Positions 44,986 to 52,142 of a stretch of DNA of 64,000 bases are shown here, piece after piece. Under the pieces are notes generated by a model. That model had not been told where the DNA came from. It made no database searches and saw only the letters and a program-made list of their open reading frames with translations. Positions within the stretch are counted from its first letter, which is position 1; each line of letters starts with the position of its first letter. The DNA is taken from NCBI GenBank assembly GCA_017405595.1, contig JAFRAC010000001.1, positions 1 to 64,000 on the forward strand, in the 5' to 3' direction. The DNA comes from Thermoguttaceae bacterium (GTDB lineage: Bacteria > Planctomycetota > Planctomycetia > Pirellulales > Thermoguttaceae). Position numbers and translations under genes: made by a program.

Positions 44986-46329
44986 TTATTTCTCCAAAAC
45001 GAAGAGGGTTCCGTGGCCCGGCAGGATCCACCAGCCGGTTTCCGGGCGGTCGCTGATTTTGTTTGCAACCGGATTGAAGGCGCCGGTTACGTGATAACCG
45101 TCCTGCGTCTGGAAATCGGCCTTGAGTGAACGGCGGAAATTCAGGTTGACGATCATCACCGCCCGGCGGGAATCCTCTTTCGACCGGAACTCGCCGACCA
45201 TCACCTGCGGGGTATCGGTGATTTCGTCCGGTTCCGACATCTTCGACCACGAGAGGGTTAAACCGGCAACAAGCGTGCCGGGATTCTGAGGAAGACCGGG
45301 CACCGGGGCGGGGTCGGAGAACCAGACGTCGGTCGACTCGAACTGTGTGAGGAACGACCCGACCGTCTGAATCTGCCGGTTGACCGCCTGCAGATAAAGC
45401 CACGTAAGGGTCCGGTCACCGGCTTCATTGAGGGGCTTGTATGTATAGCCGGCTGCCAACGAGTAGAGGTACCAGCTCAGCGCGTTGCATCCGGCGGCGA
45501 GAGAGGTATACGCCTGAAAAGCGAGGCGGGCGGGGGTCGGCGGGGAGGATTTGGGCCGGAGGGAGAGGGAGCTGACCGTATTCCACCAGGGGATCTTGTA
45601 TTTCATGGCAATCCGCCGGACTTCCAGCATGTCGTGCCAGTAAGAGGCCGCGCGTTCGGCGCTCGTCATGTCGTCGGAATATTCGACCATGTAATTGTCG
45701 TAACTGATGAACTGCGGCTTGACTTCCTGAACGTACCGTTCAAGGTATTCGGTGTAGGTCCACGTTCCGAGCTGCGAGACGGCGTCGGCGCCGAGAGTGG
45801 AGGCGTAGCCGGGGAAGAGGTTGATATACGCCAGTTTTCCGGGGGCGTGCTTCTTAATCGCCGCAACCGAGACGGCGAGCGCCGGGAACTTGTCCGCCCC
45901 CGGTTCGTCGATCAGGTAATAGCCGATCACATCCGGATCGTCTTTTGTCGGGGCGACCGCCTCTTTCACCTTCTTTTCATATTCCTCCGCGTCCCCGCCT
46001 TCGGTATAGAGGGGCGCGGGGAACCGGATAATCGCCTTCATGGAGTATTTTCGGGCGGACGGAAGGGCGCCGGCCGAAATGAATCCGGGCATATTGAACC
46101 CGCATTCCGACATCGACCCGATTATCGTGTCGCCGTCATCGAATCCGCCCCACGGGAAGAGGGGGAAGAAGCCGTCCTGAAGCTTGAGCGGTTCCAGACC
46201 GAGGGATTCGGCGGTCGCGTTTTCGTCCCATGTTTTGGCCCTTTCGGCGTCGGGCGTGTCCCCCCTTGCGGTAAGGGCGGCGGCCAGAACGAGCGCCGTC
46301 AAAGAGATCCCGGCCATCAATCGTTTCAT
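44986..46329 (-). CDS. Secreted glycosidase-like protein, downstream tandem copy
   Basis: A 447-residue exported protein: signal peptide MKRLMAGISLTALVLAAALT, then a probable (beta/alpha)8 barrel with DDPDVIGYYLIDEPGADKFP (a strand-end Glu as in retaining glycosidases of the GH-A clan), YINLFPGY, PQFISYDNYMVEYSDD and IPWWNTVSS. A C-terminal beta-domain follows (GEFRSKEDSRRAVMIVNLNF... GWWILPGHGTLFVLEK). I cannot assign a GH family, and catalytic residues other than the Glu in DEP are guesses. It is nearly identical over its full length to the next gene upstream (same length, most residues the same). Its upstream region lacks the strong promoter of that copy and has a hairpin at 46405-46440 instead. 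Confidence 0.75.
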   Translation of the reverse strand: MKRLMAGISLTALVLAAALTARGDTPDAERAKTWDENATAESLGLEPLKLQDGFFPLFPWGGFDDGDTIIGSMSECGFNMPGFISAGALPSARKYSMKAIIRFPAPLYTEGGDAEEYEKKVKEAVAPTKDDPDVIGYYLIDEPGADKFPALAVSVAAIKKHAPGKLAYINLFPGYASTLGADAVSQLGTWTYTEYLERYVQEVKPQFISYDNYMVEYSDDMTSAERAASYWHDMLEVRRIAMKYKIPWWNTVSSLSLRPKSSPPTPARLAFQAYTSLAAGCNALSWYLYSLAAGYTYKPLNEAGDRTLTWLYLQAVNRQIQTVGSFLTQFESTDVWFSDPAPVPGLPQNPGTLVAGLTLSWSKMSEPDEITDTPQVMVGEFRSKEDSRRAVMIVNLNFRRSLKADFQTQDGYHVTGAFNPVANKISDRPETGWWILPGHGTLFVLEK

Positions 46330-46404
46330 CGGTAAAACCTCCTGGTTTTTTCGCCTGAAGCAAACTCCTGAATTTACACGAACATAACCGCTGTCATTCC
46401 CCGC

Positions 46405-46443
46405 AGAACCGGCGGCAAGAAACCTCTTGCCGCCGGTTCTTTT
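46405..46443 (+). terminator. Perfect 16-bp hairpin between the tandem glycosidase-like genes
   Basis: AGAACCGGCGGCAAGA (46405-46420) and its exact complement (46425-46440) with loop AACC. The T-run (TTTT, 46440-46443) is on the plus strand, opposite to the flanking genes; on the minus strand the stem is followed by GCGGGG. It may still act as a terminator or roadblock for the upstream gene ending at 46503. Confidence 0.55.
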
Positions 46444-46502
46444 ACACTAACACGCCCGAAGCAGAGAATTTCAAAAAAACCTTTCCCGCCGGGGCGGGGA
46501 GT

Positions 46503-47846
46503 TCATTTTTCCAAAATGAAGAGGGTTCCGTGACCCGGCAGAATCCACCAGCCGGTTTCCGGGCGCTCGTTGATTTTGTTCGCGACCGGATTGAAGGCGC
46601 CGGTTACGCGATAGCCGTCCAGCGCCTGGAAATCGACCTTGAGCGAACGGCCGAAATTCAGGTTGACGATCATCACCGCACGGCGGGAATCCTCCTTCGA
46701 CCGGAACTCCCCGACCATCACCTGCGGGGTATCGGTGATTTTTTCCGGTTCCGCCATCTTCGACCACGAGAGGGTTAAATCGGCAACAAGCGTGCCGGGA
46801 TTCTGTGGCAGATCGGGCATCGGGGCCGGGTCGGAGAACCAGACATCGGTCGACTCGAACTGTGTGAGGAACGACCCGACCGTCTGAATCTGCCGGTTAA
46901 TCGCCTGCAGATAAAGCCACGAGAGGGTCCGGTCGCCGCTGTCGTTGAGGGGGGAGTAGGTGAAATCGCAGACCTGCGTGTAGATAAACCAGCTCAGCGC
47001 GTTGCAGCCGGCGGCGAGGGAAGTGTACGCCTGAAAAGCGTACCGGGCGGCGGTCGGCGGCGAGGACTGGGTTTGAATCGCAAGACAGCTGATGATGTTC
47101 CACCACGGGAGCTTGTATTTCATGGCGATCCGCCGGACTTCCAGCATGTCGGTCCAGTAGGAGGCCGCGCGCTCGGTGTTCATCATGTCCTCGGAATACT
47201 CGACCATGTAATTGTCGTAACTGATGAACTGCGGCTTGACCTCCTGGACGTACCGTTCGAGGTATTCGGTGTAGGTCCATGTTCCGAGCTGCGAGACGGC
47301 ATCGGCGCCGAGGGTGGTGGCGTAACCGGGGAAAAGGTTGATATACGCCAGCTTTCCGGGAGCGTATTTTTTAATTGCCGCGACTGTCACGGCAAGGATC
47401 GGGAACTTGTCAGCACCCGGCTCGTCGGTCAGGCAATAGCCGATCACGTCCGGATCGTCTTTCGTCGGGGCGACCGCCTCTTTCACTTTCTCCTCATATT
47501 CCTCCACATTCTCGCCTTCGGCATAGAGCGGCGCGGGGAACCGGATGATCGCCTTCATGGAATATTTTTGGGCGGTCGGAAGGGCGTCGGCCGAAATGAA
47601 TCCGGGCATATTGAACCCGCATTCGGATATGGATCCGATCATCGTGTCGGTATCCCCGAGCCCGCCCCACGGGAAGAGGGGGAAGAAGCCGTCCTGAAGC
47701 TTGAGCGGTTCCAGGCCGAGAGATTCGGCGGTCGCGTTTTCGTCCCACGTTTTGGCGTTTTCGGCGTCGGGCGCGTCCCCCTTCGCGACGAGGGCGGCGA
47801 AGAGTACCAGCGCCGTCAAAGAGAATCCGGTTATAAAACGTTTCAT
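46503..47846 (-). CDS. Secreted glycosidase-like protein, upstream tandem copy
   Basis: A 447-residue protein with the same architecture as its tandem neighbour: signal peptide MKRFITGFSLTALVLFAALV, barrel with DDPDVIGYCLTDEPGADKFP (LID of the other copy is LTD here), and a C-terminal domain ending GHGTLFILEK. Differences cluster around the probable active-site cleft: TQVCDFTYSPLNDSGDR replaces SLAAGYTYKPLNEAGDR, and SCLAIQTQSSPPTAARY replaces SSLSLRPKSSPPTPARL. This may mean altered specificity after duplication. It has a good sigma70-type promoter at 47960-47988 and an AGGAGG-like ribosome-binding site. The same family assignment limits apply as for the other copy. Confidence 0.75.
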   Translation of the reverse strand: MKRFITGFSLTALVLFAALVAKGDAPDAENAKTWDENATAESLGLEPLKLQDGFFPLFPWGGLGDTDTMIGSISECGFNMPGFISADALPTAQKYSMKAIIRFPAPLYAEGENVEEYEEKVKEAVAPTKDDPDVIGYCLTDEPGADKFPILAVTVAAIKKYAPGKLAYINLFPGYATTLGADAVSQLGTWTYTEYLERYVQEVKPQFISYDNYMVEYSEDMMNTERAASYWTDMLEVRRIAMKYKLPWWNIISCLAIQTQSSPPTAARYAFQAYTSLAAGCNALSWFIYTQVCDFTYSPLNDSGDRTLSWLYLQAINRQIQTVGSFLTQFESTDVWFSDPAPMPDLPQNPGTLVADLTLSWSKMAEPEKITDTPQVMVGEFRSKEDSRRAVMIVNLNFGRSLKVDFQALDGYRVTGAFNPVANKINERPETGWWILPGHGTLFILEK

Positions 47847-47937
47847 CGATAAAACCTCCTGGGTGATTTCTTGACTTCGCGGGAGTTCTCACGAAAATCC
47901 CGGTTTTCATCTGACATGCGTCCGTTAAAGCGGACTT

Positions 47938-47988
47938 TTGAACTCAAATGAACATGACCGTTATAATCCCTCACAGAGCCGGAGTCAA
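47938..47988. promoter_or_regulatory. Face-to-face promoters sharing a -10 region
   Basis: Minus strand: TTGACT (47983-47988), 17-bp spacer, TATAAC (47960-47965), about 115 bases before the glycosidase-like start. Plus strand: TTGAAC (47938-47943), 18-bp spacer, TATAAT (47962-47967), pointing at the structured RNA-like element that begins at 48056. The two -10 hexamers overlap, so only one could be occupied at a time. Confidence 0.6.
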
Positions 47989-48055
47989 TGGTTCGCGGCG
48001 ATTCTTCTTCGGCCTGGCGAGGGATTCTCTCACCAAGGGGTTCGTGAATGTCTGA

Positions 48056-48262
48056 CCGAAAAAACACCCCTTTTCGATTTTTTTCGGGAAAAGCCGCGCC
48101 GGGCTTCGTATTCATCAGTGCCGGGGGAAACGGCGCAAGCCTTCTTCCCCTCGGCGGGGTAACAAGATTCATTTTCCGATAAGGAGCCCTATCCGCACAA
48201 TCCGATTTTCCTTTCCGCCTGAAAGAGCGCAAACCGGTTTCGGCCTGTTTGCGCTCTTTTAT
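48056..48262 (+). ncRNA. Candidate structured RNA element, copy 1
   Basis: About 205 nt, repeated at 51764-51972. Order of parts: stem CCGAAAAAA/TTTTTTCGG (48056-48064 with 48079-48087), conserved GGGAAAAGC, a conserved 24-base block starting CTTCGTATTCATCAG, a hairpin closed by GGGGAA/TTCCCC with inner GGC-GCAA-GCC (GNRA loop), then CCCC-TCGGC-GGGG, TAACAA, TCCGATAA and a terminator-like hairpin. In the other copy the GNRA stem is GAGAC-GAAA-GTTTC, a compensatory change. A plus-strand promoter lies upstream. It is not a match to any riboswitch or RNA family I recognise. Confidence 0.45.
48222..48262. terminator. Bidirectional terminator at the end of RNA element copy 1
   Basis: A 13-bp stem, AAAGAGCGCAAAC (48222-48234) with GTTTGCGCTCTTT (48247-48259), followed by TTTTATTT on the plus strand. 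On the minus strand it lies 11 bases after the stop of the gene ending at 48271 and could serve that gene too. Confidence 0.7.
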
Positions 48263-48270
48263 TTGGGGAA

Positions 48271-50079
48271 TCAGGATCCGAGGCTGAAAATCAGGTCTTC
48301 CGGGTCGGGATCTTCGGAAGCGGCGTGTTTTCGAACGGGGTAGATCGGAATAACACACTCGCCGGTGTTCCCTTCCGCGTCTTTGACGTGAACGGCCGCC
48401 TTTTCCCGATAGGCTTTTGCCGGGAACCGGGCCGGATCGACGGTGAGCTTGATTGTGTGCCTGGCGGAACGCTCATTTCCGTATTCGAACGAAAGGCCTT
48501 CGCTTTCCGTCGAAACGTCGGTGATCTCGGTTTCACGGACGCTTTCAATCAGAATCTCCCGTGAAACCGGCTCCTCTCCGTCCGTATAGACGAGCAGGCT
48601 TTTCGGAGTCGCGGCGATATTGGGGAGAGAGGTGTAGAACAGGCCGATCTTGATTTCCGGGCCGTGGGCGCCGGAAATCTTCAGGGTCACGGTCTCTTTT
48701 TCCTTTGAGGGAGCGGGGGGAAGCGTATGCCTGATCTTGATGACGGCTTCCCCCTTTTCGTCGAAGGGGGAAACATCGACGCTAAAATCGTCGGAACTCG
48801 TCTGAATATCGTCAACCGAAAGGTCCGAATCGCCGTTGCGCGAAAGGATGATCTCTTCTTCGCTTTCCGTTCCCTCCGGCTGACAGACCCAGACCGACCA
48901 TTGGGAGATACTCCACCATCCCTTACGTACGGCGGTGTCCGCCGACTCCGAAACGGCGTCCTCTTCCGGTTCGGGCGCGGCTTCCAGATCGGGATCGCCG
49001 GACTGGCCGGTCGTATAGCTGATGTTGCGCACATCGTCGAAGACCGTCATCCCCTCCGGGAACCTTTCCAGCGAAAGGAGCGACTCGTCGAACGGCTGGT
49101 TGATTTTCAGCGTGCCGGGATCGACCCGGACCTCGGTCGGGTCGAAGAGAGGGATGGAGAGAAACCCGAGTTCGGGGATGATTTTTTCCAGTTCTTCTTT
49201 CGGCAGAGCTTTGATCTCTTCGGCGGTCATGCCGTTCGCGAAATGAACCCCGTCCGTCAGGAGCGGATCATCCGTGTAATAGTTTTCCCGCTGCATCCGC
49301 GTGGGAAAACAGATTCCCGGCGCGGTTTCGGTGAACTGTTTAACATACACGACTTCATCGACCGTGTGTTCGGGAAGTCTTTTGGTGATCCAGAATTTCG
49401 GCAGGTAACCGTGTCCTGCGTCCAATATTACTGTCAGGCTTTGGGGACTCCCGTCCTCGTAGTTACAGCTTAGCAGAATGTCGTTGGTGAGAAACGGACC
49501 GTCTTTCAGACGCAGAAATCCAAGGCGGTCGGCGTTCTCTTCCAGAATGTCCAAGAGGGACAGATCATTGTAATACGCCGACGTGAACCGGGTTATTCCC
49601 AGAAAGCGGAGCGGACTCACCCCCACATCGAACCAGGAGCCGTGTTGATCATTTTTACCCTTGACCCGCCGTCCGCTGTTGTCGGAGACGCTGTATCGGT
49701 ATAACATATCCCCGTTGAATCCGATGGTGACATCTTCGTAGGAATCAAAAGCTTTTTCGCCGGTAAATTCCGGATATTTCCCTTTCAGGTACTCCTTTGC
49801 GGTCAGCAGATCGCGGTACCAGTGATAGGAAGTGTGAATTGGGTTCGATTCACCGTCGCGGTCAGCGTTCGGCCCAGCGTTCCAGTCGGGGCCGGCGACA
49901 GGGTCATAGCAATCGGCCTCGACCGTTCTGATCTGATCGACCGACGCGCGGTAGAGCTCCACCGCCGTCTTTGCGTCCAAGGGGATCTCCTCCGAAAAGA
50001 GGGCTGCACAGCAGGCGAGCGTGAGAGTGGCCGCAATTCCGAACGCCGCGGTTCGGGCCTTGAATGGTTTGGCTGTCAT
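48271..50079 (-). CDS. Secreted hypothetical protein, LolA-like plus DUF1573-like beta domains
   Basis: A 602-residue exported protein. The start at 50079 is set by AGGAG 8 bases upstream and a signal peptide (FGIAATLTLACCAALFSEE); upstream codons to 50217 are not used. The N-terminal part, TAVELYRASVDQIRTVEADC and the following beta-rich segment with NYEDGSPQSLTVILD, resembles the LolA-like domain of planctomycete lipoprotein-carrier-type proteins. The C-terminal third, with repeated Ig-like strands (KISGAHGPEIKIGLFYTSLP... VTLKI, ...GECVIPIYPVRK), resembles the DUF1573 type. An acidic Ser/Asp-rich linker separates the halves. I do not know the function. It sits between carbohydrate-active genes and shares the general plan of the protein at 816-1820. 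Confidence 0.65.
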   Translation of the reverse strand: MTAKPFKARTAAFGIAATLTLACCAALFSEEIPLDAKTAVELYRASVDQIRTVEADCYDPVAGPDWNAGPNADRDGESNPIHTSYHWYRDLLTAKEYLKGKYPEFTGEKAFDSYEDVTIGFNGDMLYRYSVSDNSGRRVKGKNDQHGSWFDVGVSPLRFLGITRFTSAYYNDLSLLDILEENADRLGFLRLKDGPFLTNDILLSCNYEDGSPQSLTVILDAGHGYLPKFWITKRLPEHTVDEVVYVKQFTETAPGICFPTRMQRENYYTDDPLLTDGVHFANGMTAEEIKALPKEELEKIIPELGFLSIPLFDPTEVRVDPGTLKINQPFDESLLSLERFPEGMTVFDDVRNISYTTGQSGDPDLEAAPEPEEDAVSESADTAVRKGWWSISQWSVWVCQPEGTESEEEIILSRNGDSDLSVDDIQTSSDDFSVDVSPFDEKGEAVIKIRHTLPPAPSKEKETVTLKISGAHGPEIKIGLFYTSLPNIAATPKSLLVYTDGEEPVSREILIESVRETEITDVSTESEGLSFEYGNERSARHTIKLTVDPARFPAKAYREKAAVHVKDAEGNTGECVIPIYPVRKHAASEDPDPEDLIFSLGS

Positions 50080-50215
50080 TTTCCGTTTTCTCCTTTTGCT
50101 GGTTCCTTTTGGCTGGTTTCGGCAATTCCGACACACACGGCAGACGCGGGTCATAGGCCGGAAGGGCTCGGCGGAAGAAAAGCGTTCGATCCGTCCGCAA
50201 CCGCCTTCAGCCGCC

Positions 50216-50249
50216 ATTATACACGATATATATATACATATATATATTC
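50216..50249 (-). promoter_or_regulatory. AT-repeat promoter region of the LolA/DUF1573-like gene
   Basis: On the minus strand GTGTATAATGG contains TATAAT (50216-50221), preceded by a run of alternating T and A (50225-50249). A distinct -35 is not clear because of the TA repeat; TTGAAT at its far end would pair with TATATC at 17 bp instead. The leader to the ATG at 50079 would be about 130 bases. Confidence 0.45.
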
Positions 50250-50319
50250 AACACTTTTATTCAAAATTTCCCGAAATTTCAAGTTTTTTTGAAAGACCAG
50301 AGGAACCGGGCGGTCCGGC

Positions 50320-51576
50320 TTATTCGATAATATCCCGAATCAGAAGGTTTTCGGACTGTTCCGGTTCGGGGTCCATTTTCAGCGCGGTTCCGTTCGGGTT
50401 CTGATTGATAACGCCGTCGATCAGTGAATTCCGGACCGGCTGGCGGAGCCAGACTCCGATCTGCGCTTTGGAGATCACGTTCCGAACGATAAGACCGTCG
50501 GTATTTTCGGCGGGCGCCGGCCCGCCGTAACCGACGTCGCCGATCAGCACCGCGGCCTTATCGGTAACCTCTTCGGGCGACGTATCGAGCACACCGTCGA
50601 TCAGAATATTGCTGAGCCGTGTTTCGGGAGAGTTCAGGAGCCGGACAATCTGATGTCCCCCGGCGGCGTAACCCGCCACATTGCGCAGGATCACATCGCG
50701 GATTCCGTTATCGTCGTCCGGTTCGGTTCCGGAAATCTCGAACCGGTCGAAGGTTCCCGCCGGACATGGCTTTGTATCGAGCGCCGTCAGCGCGACCACA
50801 TCGTCGCCGGTCCGCCCGCTGATATTTTCGATCAGAATATGATGGCATCCTTTCCGCAGATTGAGCCCGTCCTGGTTCCTTGTCTTTACGGCATGGCCGT
50901 CAATCTCGCGGTTTTCCGAGGCTTCGAACATTAAATCGCGAACCGTGCCGTGCGCACAGCGTTCGAGGGAAACCGACCAGGCGTGCGGCTCGCGAACCGT
51001 GATATTGCGGATCGAGAACCGGCTGACCCGTGCCAGGAGGATCCCGATATTCCGCCAGTCGCCGTTGTGCCGCTGCTCTTCGGCATCGCAGTCGGTTCCG
51101 AAAGAGCTGTTCGGGGGAAACTCTCCTTCGGCAAAGGGGGAATAGAGCGGTTTTCCGTCCCCGGTCGACCGCGGCCGGTCCGCGCCTTCAAAAACAACGT
51201 CCCCGACGCCGATCAGATGGATATTTTCAAGCGGTTCGGCCTTGCCGATCCCCAGCCCGCAGTTTGCGGACCGGATAAAATTATCCCGCGCGCGGTCGGA
51301 AAGTTTGATTTTGCAGTTTTCAAAGATCACGGTGGTGTTTCCCGGCACGATGATCGCCGAATCGATCAGCCAAAAGCCGCGGTTTGCGGCCTGGTCCGGC
51401 ACGCGGGGCGGGATTTTCACCACGCCGCCGAAACGGGGCGCTTCGGCAATCGCCGCCGCAATCCGCTGGCTGTCGGTTCCCGAAAAGCGGTTCGGCGTAT
51501 TCTCTTCGGCGGAAAGAAAGAAGGAGACGAAAAGGAAAAGAAGAAAGAACACGGGAAAGAGAATCGTTTTGTCCAT
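50320..51576 (-). CDS. Secreted right-handed beta-helix protein, GH28/pectate-lyase-like
   Basis: A 418-residue exported protein: signal peptide ILFPVFFLLFLFVSFFLSAEE, then a parallel beta-helix with repeated IRNITV / VRDLMF / ILIENIS / VILRNVA / ILIDGVL-type rungs. The motif NQDGLNLRKGCHHILIENI (about 233) followed by GRTGDDVVAL (about 253) corresponds to the NxD...DD catalytic carboxylates of polygalacturonase-type GH28 enzymes, so hydrolysis of a uronic-acid or similar polysaccharide is plausible. The length and lack of extra modules are normal. GGAGA precedes the ATG, and a promoter is seen at 51640-51667. It lies close to the glycosidase-like pair, suggesting a small polysaccharide-use region. 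Confidence 0.8.
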   Translation of the reverse strand: MDKTILFPVFFLLFLFVSFFLSAEENTPNRFSGTDSQRIAAAIAEAPRFGGVVKIPPRVPDQAANRGFWLIDSAIIVPGNTTVIFENCKIKLSDRARDNFIRSANCGLGIGKAEPLENIHLIGVGDVVFEGADRPRSTGDGKPLYSPFAEGEFPPNSSFGTDCDAEEQRHNGDWRNIGILLARVSRFSIRNITVREPHAWSVSLERCAHGTVRDLMFEASENREIDGHAVKTRNQDGLNLRKGCHHILIENISGRTGDDVVALTALDTKPCPAGTFDRFEISGTEPDDDNGIRDVILRNVAGYAAGGHQIVRLLNSPETRLSNILIDGVLDTSPEEVTDKAAVLIGDVGYGGPAPAENTDGLIVRNVISKAQIGVWLRQPVRNSLIDGVINQNPNGTALKMDPEPEQSENLLIRDIIE

Positions 51577-51639
51577 CGGTTTCTCCGGCGCCGGCCAGGG
51601 GGTGAAAGGTCGTTAATGTCGGCGTTCAACGTGAAAAAG

Positions 51640-51667
51640 ATTCTAGCAGACGCCCGGCGGAAAACAA
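51640..51667 (-). promoter_or_regulatory. Promoter of the beta-helix gene
   Basis: Minus strand TTGTTT (51662-51667), 16-bp spacer, TAGAAT (51640-51645). The predicted start is near 51633, giving a leader of about 57 bases to the ATG at 51576. Confidence 0.5.
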
Positions 51668-51763
51668 TCCCGCATACGGGGTTTTCACCTGTTCCCGGCT
51701 CTTTTCCGCCGGCCGGGCACCAACAGACTTGTTCGGCCCGGCCGCTTCCGAATGAAAAATTTG

Positions 51764-51972
51764 CCGAAAATTCGGGATTTTTCCGGTTTTTTTCGGGAAA
51801 AGCTGTTTGCTTCTTCGTATTCATCAGTGCCGGGGGGAAAAGAGACGAAAGTTTCCTTCCCTTCGGCAGGGTAACAAACATTTCCTTCTCCGATAAATGT
51901 TTTAACCGTACACTCCTAAATCCTTTCCGTAGGAAGAGCGCGGAAGAGCTTCGGCTTCTCCGCGCTCTTCCT
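51764..51972 (+). ncRNA. Candidate structured RNA element, copy 2
   Basis: About 209 nt, the partner of 48056-48262. It shares stem CCGAAAA/TTTTCGG (51764-51770 with 51790-51796), GGGAAAAGC, the 24-base block, a hairpin closed by GGGAA/TTCCC with inner GAGAC-GAAA-GTTTC, CCC-TTCGGCA-GGG, TAACAA and TCCGATAA. It ends in a 14-bp stem (AGGAAGAGCGCGGA at 51931-51944 with TCCGCGCTCTTCCT at 51959-51972) around a C-TTCG-G loop. The core GAAGAGCGC/GCGCTCTT is shared with copy 1, but the T-run is weak here. It lies on the strand opposite to the beta-helix gene and 188 bases from its start. Confidence 0.45.
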
Positions 51973-52031
51973 GTTTGGCGTACCCCGGGGGACCTTCCTT
52001 TTCTGTGCCCGCAGTGAACACGGCGAACTTT

Positions 52032-52064
52032 ATCTAATCACGATTTGTCTAATCGTGATTAGAT
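52032..52064. promoter_or_regulatory. Perfect 14-bp palindrome, likely operator
   Basis: ATCTAATCACGATT (52032-52045) and AATCGTGATTAGAT (52051-52064) are exact inverted repeats around TGTCT. The right arm ends 4 bases before the -35 of the ATPase promoter, an arrangement typical of an operator for a dimeric regulator. No T-run follows, so it is not a terminator. It shows no match in the rest of the window. Confidence 0.7.
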
Positions 52065-52068
52065 GCTA

Positions 52069-52095
52069 TTGACTTTTCCCAGAAAAGCCTATAAT
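52069..52095 (+). promoter_or_regulatory. Promoter of the DUF234 ATPase gene
   Basis: TTGACT (52069-52074), 15-bp spacer, TATAAT (52090-52095). The short spacer is suboptimal and may require activation by a factor bound at the adjacent palindrome. The predicted leader is about 40 bases, ending in AAAGGAG before the ATG at 52143. Confidence 0.6.
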
Positions 52096-52142
52096 AAAAG
52101 AGGGAACAGAAAAGGCGGCGAAACCGCAAAAGGAGCTCGGCA

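Noticed and set aside
44621..45068. Short minus-strand frames with a repeated RQRAAR-type peptide
   Set aside because: They follow the 86-bp repeat units rather than a gene, differ in frame ends and lack ribosome-binding sites.
48100..51840. Hammerhead ribozyme suggested by CTGATGA...CGAA on the minus strand of the element
   Set aside because: There is no stem II between the two core parts and no matching stems I and III.
47843..51881. A small conserved protein encoded on the minus strand of the two RNA-like elements (shared PALMNTK...AFPEKNRK)
   Set aside because: Differences between copies are not biased to third codon positions, the frames end differently, and compensatory changes fit RNA stems on the plus strand better.
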